Positions 52,107 to 61,818 of a stretch of DNA of 64,000 nt are shown here, one piece after another. The notes below the pieces were generated by a model. The model did no database searches. It worked only from the letters and a program-made list of their open reading frames with translations, and had not been told where the DNA came from. The stretch comes from Pelagimonas sp050633425 (lineage in GTDB: Bacteria; Pseudomonadota; Alphaproteobacteria; Rhodobacterales; Rhodobacteraceae). How positions within the stretch are numbered: position 1 is the stretch's first letter; each line of letters starts with the position of its first letter. A program made the position numbers and the translations under genes. The DNA is taken from contig NZ_JBOEGM010000004.1 of the NCBI RefSeq assembly GCF_050633425.1, positions 1 to 64,000 of the forward strand, read 5' to 3'.

Positions 52107-52148
52107 ATGATCGCGCTTTTTGTCAGGCTTGGGGCCTGGTTCGTATGA
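52107..52148 (+). CDS. 13-residue leader frame upstream of the acyltransferase
   Basis: A short frame (M-I-A-L-F-V-R-L-G-A-W-F-V) whose TGA overlaps the acyltransferase ATG (ATGA). GGAAGGA lies upstream of it, whereas the acyltransferase start itself has only a weak site, so this may couple translation. It could equally be chance. Confidence 0.25.
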   Translation: MIALFVRLGAWFV

Positions 52149-54199
52149 CGCAACACAGCTCGCATAACCTGCCCTATCGTAGCGATATTGACGGGCTGCG
52201 CGCCTTTGCCGTGCTGTCGGTGGTTTTGTACCACTTCGGCCTCCCGCTTCAGGGCGGGTTTGTCGGCGTTGACGTGTTCTTTGTCATCTCGGGGTTTCTA
52301 ATCGGCGGGCTTTTGTGGCGCGAATACGATCACACAGGGCGCATCTGGTTGACGAACTTTTATGTCCGTCGCTTCCGCCGATTGGCCCCGGCATTTTTTG
52401 TCATGGTCTTGGTCACGGCCGCGGTCGCTTGGGCGATCTTATTGCCGTTTGAATACCGCGAATTCGGGAAGGCCGCGATCGCGTCCACAGTCTATTTATC
52501 TAATGTTCTTTTCTTCCGCCAAGCTGGCTATTTCGACGCCGCATCCGAAGAAAAGCCGCTGCTTCACACATGGTCATTGGCTGTTGAAGAACAGTTTTAC
52601 ATCTTTTTGCCGCTGCTGATTTTATTGCTGGCGCGCTCCCGTCGTGGCCTTTTGGCGGCATTGATCGGCTGTTGGCTGCTGTCCCTAACCGCATGCATTA
52701 TAGCAACGCCAACCCATCCCATGGCCGCGTTTTACCTGTTCCCCTTTCGGGCTTGGGAAATGCTTTCGGGCGTGTTGCTAGCGATTTGGGGCTATCAAAC
52801 CCGCAGGCAGTGGCGCGGATATGCGTCCCTGAGCTGGCTCGGGCTTATCCTTTTGGTTTTGTCAGTTGTCTTGATCCCCGCAGGGCCAATGTTTCCGGGG
52901 ATATTGGCGATCGTGCCTGTTCTTGGCACCGTGTTGATCTTGGCAAATGGCACCGGGCAAAACCCCGTCAACCGGATGTTGAGCCACCCGCGCGTTGTGT
53001 TTTTCGGGTTGATTTCATACTCGCTCTACCTGTGGCACTGGCCGGTTTATACCTTGAGCACCTATCTGCGCGGTGACGACGGCACCCTGCTTGAAGCGTT
53101 GGTTTGGATGGCGGTGTCGGTGGCCATCGCCTGGCTGTCCTGGAAGTTTGTCGAAAACCCGGTGCGACGCGCCCGCGGCATACCCGGAGGTGTCGTCCTA
53201 AGCGCCATGGCCATAGCCTCGCTCGGGACATTGGCTTTGGCTGGGTGGATTTTTAAAACCGACGGCTTGCCCAATCGCTTTGGTCCAGAGGCCCGCACAC
53301 ACATCGCCGCCACCGGTGACTTTTTGCAAGATTGGAGCCGATGCTACATTGCGGATGATCTGCCATTGGACGGTCTTGAGGTCTGCCCAATTGGCCCCGA
53401 AGGTGCGCCCAAAGTTCTCGTTTGGGGCGACAGCCACGTCCGCGCGTTCAAAGAAGGTCTGGACTTGGCCGCACATGAGGCCGGAGTGCCCGGATTAATC
53501 ATTTGGCGCGCAGGGTGTGCACCACTCTTTGGACTGCGCAAAGTCGAAAGCGCCGCGACACCGGCGCAAAACACCGCCTGCACCCAAGCGAACCTACAAA
53601 TCCAGCAAAGCTTCACCCGATTGCAAAGCCTTGAGACGGTTTTATTGGTCGGACGTTGGGCTTATTATGTGTCCGGTACCGGTGTCGGATTGGACGCTGA
53701 GAATGTCATCGACATTCATCCAACTGACGGCGCTGAGCGTTTGACCCTTACCCAACCGCAACTTATCAGCAGTGCCGCGCGGGAAACCGTTACATTCCTA
53801 AACGAGCGATTTGAAAACGTGTATGTTCTGCGGCAACCTCCTGAAATTGCACAATATAGCGCCCAATTGGCCGCACGCGAGGCTGCACATCAAGGCATGG
53901 CGCTGGCTGCGACCCCCAAGACCGAACCGGTGATGTCGCGTGACACCCTGGCCCTTCGCGCAGCTATTTCCGATGCCCCATGGTTGCCCTTGGCCGAAGC
54001 TGGAGCGATCCATTGGATCGACAGTTGGCCACGGTTTTGCACCGCCGACACATGCAGCGCCATTCATGACGACATTGGCCAGTATTTCGACAATAACCAC
54101 ATCACCAACTCTGCGGCCCGACGCGTCCGGGATTTGTTCACTCCGGTCTTCGCATCAGTGACCCGGCAATCGGCCCTTGTTGAGACTGCCGGGCAATGA
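52145..54199 (+). CDS. OafA-type acyltransferase with SGNH domain
   Basis: A 684-aa membrane enzyme that acetylates surface glycans. Residues 1-370 form an acyltransferase-3 domain with about ten helices; the start motif is YRSDIDGLRAFAVLSVVLYH, with FFVISGFLIGG and RRFRRLAPAF. After a linker, a periplasmic SGNH domain (about 410-680) carries the nucleophile block VWGDSHVRAF and a C-terminal FDNNHIT-like catalytic region. It follows a possible leader frame and overlaps the GMC gene by 4 bases, so acylation is tied genetically to the oxidation enzymes downstream. Confidence 0.9.
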   Translation: MTQHSSHNLPYRSDIDGLRAFAVLSVVLYHFGLPLQGGFVGVDVFFVISGFLIGGLLWREYDHTGRIWLTNFYVRRFRRLAPAFFVMVLVTAAVAWAILLPFEYREFGKAAIASTVYLSNVLFFRQAGYFDAASEEKPLLHTWSLAVEEQFYIFLPLLILLLARSRRGLLAALIGCWLLSLTACIIATPTHPMAAFYLFPFRAWEMLSGVLLAIWGYQTRRQWRGYASLSWLGLILLVLSVVLIPAGPMFPGILAIVPVLGTVLILANGTGQNPVNRMLSHPRVVFFGLISYSLYLWHWPVYTLSTYLRGDDGTLLEALVWMAVSVAIAWLSWKFVENPVRRARGIPGGVVLSAMAIASLGTLALAGWIFKTDGLPNRFGPEARTHIAATGDFLQDWSRCYIADDLPLDGLEVCPIGPEGAPKVLVWGDSHVRAFKEGLDLAAHEAGVPGLIIWRAGCAPLFGLRKVESAATPAQNTACTQANLQIQQSFTRLQSLETVLLVGRWAYYVSGTGVGLDAENVIDIHPTDGAERLTLTQPQLISSAARETVTFLNERFENVYVLRQPPEIAQYSAQLAAREAAHQGMALAATPKTEPVMSRDTLALRAAISDAPWLPLAEAGAIHWIDSWPRFCTADTCSAIHDDIGQYFDNNHITNSAARRVRDLFTPVFASVTRQSALVETAGQ

Positions 54200-55755
54200 C
54201 CCTTCAGAAAACCCATTGGGATGCGATTGTCATTGGCACCGGCATCGGCGGAGGGACCATCGGGCGCGCGTTGGCCGAGGCAGGGCACAACGTGTTGTTT
54301 CTGGAACAAGGTCCGGCCGGATTTAGGAACGAAGAAAACGGGTTATCCGATATTTTCGTCCCCCAAGCGCGGCTGACACGCGGCATGTGGCCTACGCCCC
54401 TTCATCTGAATCTGAACGGGCAGGATCAGGTGTTTTATGCGCCATTGGGGGCCGGTGTCGGTGGCTCTTCGTCGTTTTATGCCGCCACTTTGGAACGCCC
54501 CGAGAGGCACGATCTGGAGAACATGCCAGAGAGGCCGCATCCAACCGGCGGCTGGCCGATTGACTTTGACGCGATGACCCCGTGGTTTGGTCGCGCTGCC
54601 CAGTTGTTTCGGGTTTATGGCGGCAATGATCCGTTGTCCAAAGAGCCCCCCCAGCCCCTGCGCACTCCGCCTGCGCACACCGAAGCCGAGGCCAGCCTGA
54701 TTACCAGTTTGGCCAAGGTCGGCATGCACCCCTATCACGCACATACCGGGATTGAACGCATCGACGGTTGCCGCAATTGTTTGGGAGTAAAATGCCCCAA
54801 ACCGTGCAAAATGGATGGTCGATCCGCGGGGGTTGAACCCGCTTTGAAGACAGGACACGCAACGCTGATGTCGCGGGCCAAAGTGGTGCAGTTACTTGAA
54901 GACGGCGGCCAGATCACCGGGGTAAGAACCGAAATCGACGGTGGTATACAGACGCTTTATGCCAAGCGATACATCCTGGCAGGGGGGGCGCTTGGGTCGG
55001 CGAAATTGCTGTTGGCATCTGCCAATGAACGCCATCCAAATGGGCTTGGAAACAGCTCGGATATGGTCGGGCGCAACTTGATGTTCCACCTCAATGAAAT
55101 GTTCGCACTTTGGCCCAAGGCCGGCACGCCGGATTCGGGCGCGACCAAGGCGATTTCCATGCGTGACCTCTATTTTCGGGATGGCAATCGTTTTGGAACG
55201 CTACAAGCCATGGGAATTCGGGCCTCTTATGGTGAGATCGTGCATTACCTAAACCTCATGCTGGCGCGCTCGCCTTTGGCCAAGCTGCCCGGCCTTGCCC
55301 ACTTAACCCGCATTCCGGCTGCGATCGCGCATCGGCTCTTTGGCAACGCGCAGATTTTTGTGGGTTTGATGGAGGATCTTCCCTATTCGGGCAATCGCGT
55401 GGTCTACGACCCGAAACAGCCTGATACGCTTGCTGTCACCTATGATTTTCACCCCGAATTACTCACCCGCCGCCGTGCGTTTCGGCGGGCCATACGGCGG
55501 GCATTGCGGGGCCACAGACGGGCCTTTCTTGGGCTGGCACCTGAGCTAAACTATGGCCACCCATGCGGGACTGTTCGTTTTGGAACCGATCCCAAAGACT
55601 CGGTGCTTGATCCCAATTGCAAGAGCCATGACATCGCAAATCTATGGGTCGTTGACGCAAGCTTTATGCCCACCTCAATGGGCGTTAATCCAAGCCTGAC
55701 CATTGCCGCCAATGCGTTGCGCGTGGCCGATACAATTGTGAGGGACGCCAAATGA
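54196..55755 (+). CDS. GMC-family FAD-dependent oxidoreductase
   Basis: A 519-aa flavoenzyme: the ADP-binding motif DAIVIGTGIGGGTIGRAL near residue 10, LGAGVGGSSSFYAAT in the FAD-covering region, and at the C-terminus the HPCGTVRFG active-site His region and VVDASFMPTSMGVNPSLTI. A cysteine cluster (CRNCLGVKCPKPC, about residues 193-205) is unusual and resembles that of cholesterol-oxidase/gluconate-dehydrogenase-like members. It probably oxidises an alcohol of a sugar or lipid-linked sugar. It overlaps genes on both sides by 4 bases. There is no signal peptide. Confidence 0.87.
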   Translation: MTLQKTHWDAIVIGTGIGGGTIGRALAEAGHNVLFLEQGPAGFRNEENGLSDIFVPQARLTRGMWPTPLHLNLNGQDQVFYAPLGAGVGGSSSFYAATLERPERHDLENMPERPHPTGGWPIDFDAMTPWFGRAAQLFRVYGGNDPLSKEPPQPLRTPPAHTEAEASLITSLAKVGMHPYHAHTGIERIDGCRNCLGVKCPKPCKMDGRSAGVEPALKTGHATLMSRAKVVQLLEDGGQITGVRTEIDGGIQTLYAKRYILAGGALGSAKLLLASANERHPNGLGNSSDMVGRNLMFHLNEMFALWPKAGTPDSGATKAISMRDLYFRDGNRFGTLQAMGIRASYGEIVHYLNLMLARSPLAKLPGLAHLTRIPAAIAHRLFGNAQIFVGLMEDLPYSGNRVVYDPKQPDTLAVTYDFHPELLTRRRAFRRAIRRALRGHRRAFLGLAPELNYGHPCGTVRFGTDPKDSVLDPNCKSHDIANLWVVDASFMPTSMGVNPSLTIAANALRVADTIVRDAK

Positions 55756-56516
55756 ACTTGTTAACCCCCAACGACGGGATCGCCATTGTCACCGGTGCCG
55801 GATCAGGTCTTGGCCGGGCTTTGGCGCGTGAATTGGTCCAGGCGGGCTTTGTCGTTGCAGGATTGGGGCGTCGACAGGACGCACTGCAAGACACCCAAGA
55901 CGGTTTGGGCGAAAACTTCGTCCCAATTCAGATGGACATTTCCGATGCCAAGGCCGTGTCCCAAGGGTTTATGGCGCTTCGCCAAGCCCATGGTCCGATT
56001 GCCATGTTGATCAATAACGCCGCCGTCTATCCGCATCGGGATTTTCTGGACGAAACACCAGAGAGCTTTGAGAAAACCATGCAAATCAATCTTGGTGGCG
56101 TGGTCAATTGCAGCCATGCAGCCCTACAGGACATGGTCGACCGTGGCACCGGGCGGATTTTGAATGTGGCAACTTTCGCCGATCTCCGGCCGCTGCCGTC
56201 CAGTTCCGCCTATAGTGTCTCCAAGGGGGCCGCCCGGATTTTGACACGGGCGATGATTGCTGATCTGGGTGATCGCTTTCCGAGAATAGTAATAAGCGAT
56301 TGGCTACCGGGAATGTTAAAAACAGACATGGGTATTCCAGACGGTCTCCCCCCAGAGCAGGCCGCAAGATGGGGGGCAAAACTGGCGCAGATGTGTGACC
56401 CATCGCTGAGTGGATCTATTTTTGAAATGGGGTCGGAGTTACCTGAGCCGCGCGGCCTGAAGGGCAAGGTCAAGGACTTGATCCTAATGCGCCGTCAAAA
56501 ACCGCGTCAGCTTTGA
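55752..56516 (+). CDS. Short-chain dehydrogenase/reductase
   Basis: A 254-aa NAD(P)-dependent enzyme with the cofactor motif VTGAGSGLGRALAREL (about 14-29), NNAAVYP, and the catalytic set Ser-Tyr-x3-Lys in SSSAYSVSKGAAR. It overlaps the GMC gene by 4 bases, so the two probably act in sequence on the same compound, one oxidising and the other reducing (a net epimerisation is possible). It is convergent with and slightly overlaps the WecG-type gene. Confidence 0.88.
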   Translation: MNLLTPNDGIAIVTGAGSGLGRALARELVQAGFVVAGLGRRQDALQDTQDGLGENFVPIQMDISDAKAVSQGFMALRQAHGPIAMLINNAAVYPHRDFLDETPESFEKTMQINLGGVVNCSHAALQDMVDRGTGRILNVATFADLRPLPSSSAYSVSKGAARILTRAMIADLGDRFPRIVISDWLPGMLKTDMGIPDGLPPEQAARWGAKLAQMCDPSLSGSIFEMGSELPEPRGLKGKVKDLILMRRQKPRQL

Positions 56517-57271
56517 TCTTTGCGCACTCGCAATAGCGCCGCCCGTGTGACGTGCCCCGGCAAAATCGCCATACATTTCAAATAGCGAACCGCCAATCGC
56601 TGCGGGTTTGACAGCATTCGCCACAACCATTCCACTTGCAGTTTTTGCGCCCATTGTGGCGCACGTTTTTGTGTTCCTGCAAAGAAATCAAGGCCCGCCC
56701 CGATAGAGACAAATCCGATTTCGGGTGCGACCCGGCGACCGGTGGCTGCGAACTCTTCTTGGCGCGGTGCCCCCATGGCAACAAAGCACAAGCGCGCGCC
56801 AGAATCTGCGACGCGTTCTATCACGGTTTCGGCCTCGGCCCCTTTGCAGTCAAACCCCATGGGCGGTGCAATGCAGCACACGACATCAAGATCGCGCACT
56901 TCGCGTTCCAAGTATTCAGCCGCGGCTTTGAGGACCGGGTCTGTTGATCCCACCAAAGCCACGCCAACCCCTTGTTTCGCAGCGATTTTAGCCAATGGCA
57001 AGATCGCTTCGGACCCCGGTATCAAAGACACGGCGCGCCCGGCTATATGAGACATCCACACGATTGGATTACCGTCTGCGCAAACAAAATCCTGCGCGGC
57101 ATAGGTGCTGCGAAACTCAGGCGACGCACCCAATTTCACCAGATGATCAAGGTTGATCGTCGCAAGCGCAAACCCTTTGCGCTGCGCCAATCTTTCAGTC
57201 ACGCGCGCCTCTAGTACGGCCCAATTGGGCACGTTTACACTGATTTTACGCTCGTCGAATTGAAATTCCAT
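56507..57271 (-). CDS. WecG/TagA/CpsF family glycosyltransferase (GT26)
   Basis: A 254-aa soluble transferase. Characteristic segments are ATINLDHLVKL, CADGNPIVWMS, VALVGSTDPVLKAAAEYL and VAMGAPRQEEF followed by FVSIGAGLDFFAGTQKRAP. It adds an N-acetylmannosamine-type or glucuronic-type sugar to a lipid-linked primer in its relatives. The start at 57271 suits the domain; an upstream hydrophobic stretch would be atypical. It is the only minus-strand gene between the two plus-strand halves of the locus. Confidence 0.9.
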   Translation of the reverse strand: MEFQFDERKISVNVPNWAVLEARVTERLAQRKGFALATINLDHLVKLGASPEFRSTYAAQDFVCADGNPIVWMSHIAGRAVSLIPGSEAILPLAKIAAKQGVGVALVGSTDPVLKAAAEYLEREVRDLDVVCCIAPPMGFDCKGAEAETVIERVADSGARLCFVAMGAPRQEEFAATGRRVAPEIGFVSIGAGLDFFAGTQKRAPQWAQKLQVEWLWRMLSNPQRLAVRYLKCMAILPGHVTRAALLRVRKDQS

Positions 57272-57511
57272 GGCAATCGTTCCCCAATAGGGCTGACATA
57301 ACGCTCTTTTCGTCCAACGTAAGTGCCAAATGAGCAACAGCGCGGTGAAAATTAGTGACGGTGATGCCGCGCTGCCGCATATTTTCAATCATTGGCAGGT
57401 TTTGCCGAAATCTGGCCATGTTTTTAAGGTTAGTTCACGGAAACGAAATGGTGGGGACCGTATACGTGTCTGAATGGACAGTACGAATAAGCGCCCGAAA
57501 GGGGGCATATT

Positions 57512-58636
57512 GTGACCAATAAGGTGTGCTTGTTGGGCTGCGGGTTTGTGGCCGATCTTTATATGCGCTCTCTCGCGGCAATGCCGGGGATTGAAGTCGC
57601 TGGTGTTTTTGATCTGAACCCCGACCGGCTGCAGGCTTTTTGCGACTTCTGGAAACTGCCCCCAACACCATCCTTCGACGCGCTTTTAGCAGCTTCCCCC
57701 GATGCAATCATTTTGAACCTGACCAACCCATCTGCACATTTCGAAACATCCAAGGCCTGTCTGGATGCCGGGCGACATGTCTATTCGGAAAAACCGCTGG
57801 CCATGACGGTTGAGGACGCCAAAACCTTGCATGCTTTGGCAAAAAGCAAGGGGTTGATGCTGGCGTCTGCCCCGTGTTCCTCCTTGGGTGAGGCGGCGCA
57901 AACTCTTGGCCATGCGCTACGCCATGACATGGCCGGAACGCCCCGCGCGATATATGCTGAATTGGATGACGGTTTTATTCCGCAGGCGGCTTACAAGAAA
58001 TGGCTGTCTGAATCTGGGGCTCCTTGGCCGTACGAAGATGAGTTTCAAGTCGGCTGCACACTTGAGCACGCCGGATACTATTTGGGGTGGTTGATTTCAT
58101 GGTTTGGATCGGTGCGCACAGTTGTAGCCGCCTCGGCCGAAACCATTCCGAACAAAGAGGGCACCGGCCCTTTTGCGCCGGATCTCTCGGTCGCCACATT
58201 GTTTTTCGAAAACGGGCCCGTGACGCGGTTAACCTGTTCGATCACCGCCCCGCACGATCATTCGATCCGTATCGTTGGTGATAAGGGTGTCTTGAGCTGC
58301 AAGGCGGCGTGGGACAACAGCGCCAAAGTGCGCTTTGCCAAACGCATGTCTCTGCGCCGTCGTCTGATGGAAAACCCTTTGCCGCGCCGGATCAAACTGA
58401 CTCAGCCGACCCATCCAAAGGTAAAACGTTGGGGCGCCGCAGCAATGAATTTTATGCTTGGTCCAGCCGAGCTCTTGGAGGCCCTGCAAGAGGTGCGCGA
58501 ATGTCGTTTGTCCAATGACTTTGCGCTTCACATGACCGAGGTTACCTTGGCGATCCAAAACGCCGGAGAACAGAGCGGCGCGCAAAAAATGACCACAACC
58601 TGCCAGCCGATGGAGCCGATGCCATGGGCGATGTAA
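57512..58636 (+). CDS. Gfo/Idh/MocA oxidoreductase
   Basis: A 374-aa nucleotide-sugar-type dehydrogenase: Rossmann motif LLGCGFVADLYMRSL near residue 5, EKPLAMTVEDAKTL near 93, and a C-terminal sheet domain with EHAGYYLGWLISW carrying the likely catalytic His. Translation begins at GTG (57512), 7 bases after AGGGGG. It overlaps the epimerase gene by 13 bases. A related domain is the N-terminal half of the fused protein at 61819. Confidence 0.87.
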   Translation: MTNKVCLLGCGFVADLYMRSLAAMPGIEVAGVFDLNPDRLQAFCDFWKLPPTPSFDALLAASPDAIILNLTNPSAHFETSKACLDAGRHVYSEKPLAMTVEDAKTLHALAKSKGLMLASAPCSSLGEAAQTLGHALRHDMAGTPRAIYAELDDGFIPQAAYKKWLSESGAPWPYEDEFQVGCTLEHAGYYLGWLISWFGSVRTVVAASAETIPNKEGTGPFAPDLSVATLFFENGPVTRLTCSITAPHDHSIRIVGDKGVLSCKAAWDNSAKVRFAKRMSLRRRLMENPLPRRIKLTQPTHPKVKRWGAAAMNFMLGPAELLEALQEVRECRLSNDFALHMTEVTLAIQNAGEQSGAQKMTTTCQPMEPMPWAM

Positions 58637-59595
58637 CAAGAATTCTAGTCACCGGAGCCAACGGTTATGTTGGCCGTGCCGTCGTCGCCGAAGCCCGCGC
58701 CCAAGGCATTGACGTGGTGGCCGTGTACCGCCGTGAGCCGATAAAGAGCTGGTCGCAGGACGCCGGGATTTTTGCCCAGCGCGCTGATCTGTCGGACACC
58801 GAAAGCACCGAGTTGCTCAAACATGCGATTGGCGATGTTGGCGCGGTGATCCACGCAGCCGCCCATTTGGGCGCGGATTCAGATCGCCATGCAGATGACA
58901 CCCTGCGCGGGACGCAAACCTTGCTAAACGCGATGGAAGGAAGCACGGCGCGGCTTGTGTTGGTTAGCTCGATTGCCGTGTATGATACGATGCAGTTGTC
59001 AGCCGGTGATACGCTGACTGAAAACAGCCCCCTCGAAAACCCCGATGACGCCCGCGATTCTTATGCCCAGGCAAAGCTGAAGCAAGAAATCCTTTGCGCC
59101 GAAACGGGCCGCGCGGTTTGGTTAATGCGTCCGGGCGCTGTCTATGGGCCGGACCGCACGTGGCATGCGTTGCTTGGGTTTTGGGCATCAAAGCTCCATG
59201 TGCAAATCACGTCGGACGGGCAATTGCCTTTGGCGCATGTCCGGCATTTGGCCCAGTCCCTGATTGCCGCCACGCAAACAGAGCCTAATGGGGTTCAAGC
59301 GCTCAATGTCGTGGATGATGATTTGCCAACGCGAGATCGGTTTTTGGCGGCGCATCGCCGCTTTTCTGGCTGGCCACGCCTGACACTTCCGGTTCCATAT
59401 ACCCTTTGGCTCGGGGTTGTCCGACTGCTCAAACCATGGTCCGTAAAGCTGCCTGGCCTGTTTCAAGAGCCTATTTTACGCGCCCGCTTGATGCCACTTC
59501 GCTACCCCAACACAGCGTTGCGTTCGGTTTTAGGTGGGTGCGACGCCGCCCCGTTTGAGGACATGTTGAAATCAAGCCTGGAGGGACAAACATGA
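58624..59595 (+). CDS. NAD-dependent epimerase/dehydratase
   Basis: A 323-aa extended-SDR enzyme. NAD motif VTGANGYVGRAVVAEA at the start, VLVSSIAVYD, and catalytic Tyr-x3-Lys in SYAQAKLKQE. It probably epimerises or reduces a nucleotide-linked sugar. It overlaps the Gfo/Idh gene before it and the GT4 gene after it, so all three are coupled. Its domain type recurs as the C-terminal half of the fusion at 61819. Confidence 0.88.
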   Translation: MGDVTRILVTGANGYVGRAVVAEARAQGIDVVAVYRREPIKSWSQDAGIFAQRADLSDTESTELLKHAIGDVGAVIHAAAHLGADSDRHADDTLRGTQTLLNAMEGSTARLVLVSSIAVYDTMQLSAGDTLTENSPLENPDDARDSYAQAKLKQEILCAETGRAVWLMRPGAVYGPDRTWHALLGFWASKLHVQITSDGQLPLAHVRHLAQSLIAATQTEPNGVQALNVVDDDLPTRDRFLAAHRRFSGWPRLTLPVPYTLWLGVVRLLKPWSVKLPGLFQEPILRARLMPLRYPNTALRSVLGGCDAAPFEDMLKSSLEGQT

Positions 59596-60851
59596 CCCTA
59601 CCAAAAATTGCCTATCTGACCGGTGAATACCCTCGTGCCTCTGATACCTTTATTCAACGCGAAGTCGCGGCGCTGCGGAATTTGGGCCATGAGGTTGAGA
59701 CCTGCTCGATCCGCACCACTGGCCCTGAACATCTTGTCGGGCCTGAACAGCGCGATGAACATGCCCGCACGTTTAAGGTGCTGGATGCCGCCAAAAGCCC
59801 CTTGCATCTGATCCGGTCACATATGCGCTGGATGCGCAATCCGATCCGCTATGGCAAAGCACTGGGATTGGCATGGCGCACCGCCCCCAAGGGCATCAAA
59901 GGCCGGCTGTTTAACCTGATCTATTTTCTGGAAGCCGGGGTTTTGGCCGCGCATCTTGCGGATCAAAACGTCACCCATCTTCATAACCATATTGCCAAGG
60001 CCTCCTGCACTGTAGCGATGCTGTCCGAAGCTCTGTCTGGCATCCCCTATAGCTTTACTATTCACGGGCCGGATATCTTTTTTGAGCCGCACCATTGGCG
60101 TATTGATGAAAAGACCAAACGCGCCAAATTTGTCGCCTGCATCAGCGAATTTTGCCGCTCGCAATTGATGTGTTTTGCCCATCAAAACGAGTGGGACAAA
60201 CTGCACATCGTCCATTGCGGTATCGAGCCGGACCGCTATGGCAAAACATGGCATTCGGGGGGGCGGTTGTTATTTGTCGGGCGCCTCGCCGGGGTCAAGG
60301 GGGTGCCGATCCTGTTCCAAGCTATGGCGCAGATCCAAAAGGACATGCCAAAGCTCAGCTTGAGTTTGATCGGCGATGGGCCTGAACGGAAATCCTTGGA
60401 GGCCTTGGCTTCCGAATTAGGGCTGGCGGATCAGGTCTCCTTTTTGGGTTACAAGAGCCAATCTGAGGTCGCTGAGGCGCTTTTGGAAGCTGACCTTTTT
60501 GTTCTGCCTAGTTTTGCAGAAGGGGTGCCTGTGGTTTTGATGGAGGCTATGGCCTCGGGCGTGCCGGTCATCACCACGCAAATCGCCGGAATTGCCGAAT
60601 TGGTACGCCATGGCGAATCCGGCTGGCTCATCCCGCCGGGCGATACAAATGCCTTGGCTGCGGCCATTTTGCGCGGCATGGAAGACCCGCCCGAACGCCA
60701 AGCTATGGGTGAAGAAGGGCGCGAAACCGTCGAAGCACAGTTCAACACCACCAAAGAAGCCGCTTGGCTGTCGCAACTCGTCTGTGGTTACGCCGAGGGC
60801 AACCCGCCCCATTCAAAGCGCCCGCCGTCCCAATCGGGGGCGATGGAATGA
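59592..60851 (+). CDS. GT4 family glycosyltransferase (WcaL-like)
   Basis: A 419-aa GT-B enzyme. N-terminal YLTGEYPRASDTFIQREVAA is the pattern of colanic-acid WcaL-type transferases. The donor half shows RLLFVGRLAGVKGVPILFQA, LIGDGPERKSLE and the Glu-x7-Glu motif EGVPVVLMEAMASG. It probably transfers a hexose to a lipid-linked intermediate. It overlaps both neighbours by 4 bases. Confidence 0.92.
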   Translation: MTLPKIAYLTGEYPRASDTFIQREVAALRNLGHEVETCSIRTTGPEHLVGPEQRDEHARTFKVLDAAKSPLHLIRSHMRWMRNPIRYGKALGLAWRTAPKGIKGRLFNLIYFLEAGVLAAHLADQNVTHLHNHIAKASCTVAMLSEALSGIPYSFTIHGPDIFFEPHHWRIDEKTKRAKFVACISEFCRSQLMCFAHQNEWDKLHIVHCGIEPDRYGKTWHSGGRLLFVGRLAGVKGVPILFQAMAQIQKDMPKLSLSLIGDGPERKSLEALASELGLADQVSFLGYKSQSEVAEALLEADLFVLPSFAEGVPVVLMEAMASGVPVITTQIAGIAELVRHGESGWLIPPGDTNALAAAILRGMEDPPERQAMGEEGRETVEAQFNTTKEAAWLSQLVCGYAEGNPPHSKRPPSQSGAME

Positions 60852-61807
60852 CCCCGGTTGATGTCGTCTTGATTGGTCGCAACGAAGGCGCGCGCTTGGT
60901 TGCCGCGCTGGAATCTGTCCAAGGGCAGGCACGCCACATTGTCTATGTGGACAGCGGTTCACATGATGACAGCGTTGCTGAGGCGCGCAAAATCGGTGCC
61001 ACCGTGGTTGAGCTCGATATGTCGACGCCCTTTACCGCCGCCCGCGCGCGAAATGCCGGGTTTGACGCGTTGGACGATCCTCAACTTGTGATGTTCATTG
61101 ACGGCGATTGTCTGCTGGTGGACGGGTTCATTGACGCCGGACGCCGACATCTCGAGGCGCATCCGAAGGTCGGAATGGTCACCGGTTGGCGCTCTGAAAT
61201 ACACCGTGATGCGAGTGTGTATAACCAACTTTGCGATTGGGAATGGCACCGCCCTGCCGGGATAATCGACGCGTGTGGTGGCGACATGCTGGTTCGCGCT
61301 GCCGCCTGGAGCGGTGTAGGCGGCATGGATCCGACTGTGATCGCCGCCGAGGATGATGAATTTTGCACCCGCCTGCGCAAGGCTGGATGGGTGTTGGAAC
61401 GCATTCCTGCCGACATGACCCAACATGACGCTAATATGATGCGTTTCGGCCAATGGTGGAGCCGCGCGGTTCGAACCGGCCACGGTTTTGCCCAAGTCGG
61501 CCACCTGCATCCTGAATACTTCGCCAAAGAGCGCAAACGCGTGTTGGTCTATGGCCTGGCCCTGCCGCTGATTTTGCTGGCCAGTTTTGCGCTGGCTTGG
61601 TGGCTGCCGCTGATCCTGATCGGAGCCTATGAGTTTAACTATATCCGCACTGCGCAGGGCCTGATCCGCGAAGGTCTTCCCAAATCTGAGGCATGGCGAC
61701 ACGCGCTGCTGCTCACCCTTTCCAAATTCCCAAATCTCATCGGAATGGCCAAATTCCACCTGCGCCGATTGCGCGGTGATGAAATGCGCCTGATCGAGTA
61801 CAAGTAG
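60848..61807 (+). CDS. GT2 family glycosyltransferase
   Basis: A 319-aa GT-A enzyme. Nucleotide-binding start VDVVLIGRNEGARL, VYVDSGSHDDS, the metal-binding FIDGDC, and a later AAEDDEF acid pair. The C-terminal part has a hydrophobic pair of helices (about 228-262) that may hold it at the membrane. The ATG at 60848 overlaps the preceding stop (ATGA). It is 11 bases upstream of the fusion gene. Confidence 0.9.
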   Translation: MTPVDVVLIGRNEGARLVAALESVQGQARHIVYVDSGSHDDSVAEARKIGATVVELDMSTPFTAARARNAGFDALDDPQLVMFIDGDCLLVDGFIDAGRRHLEAHPKVGMVTGWRSEIHRDASVYNQLCDWEWHRPAGIIDACGGDMLVRAAAWSGVGGMDPTVIAAEDDEFCTRLRKAGWVLERIPADMTQHDANMMRFGQWWSRAVRTGHGFAQVGHLHPEYFAKERKRVLVYGLALPLILLASFALAWWLPLILIGAYEFNYIRTAQGLIREGLPKSEAWRHALLLTLSKFPNLIGMAKFHLRRLRGDEMRLIEYK

Positions 61808-61818
61808 AGGTATGTTCA

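Noticed and set aside
53062..53476. Minus-strand open frames inside the acyltransferase and other large genes
   Set aside because: They mirror the codon bias of the sense gene and have no domain content.
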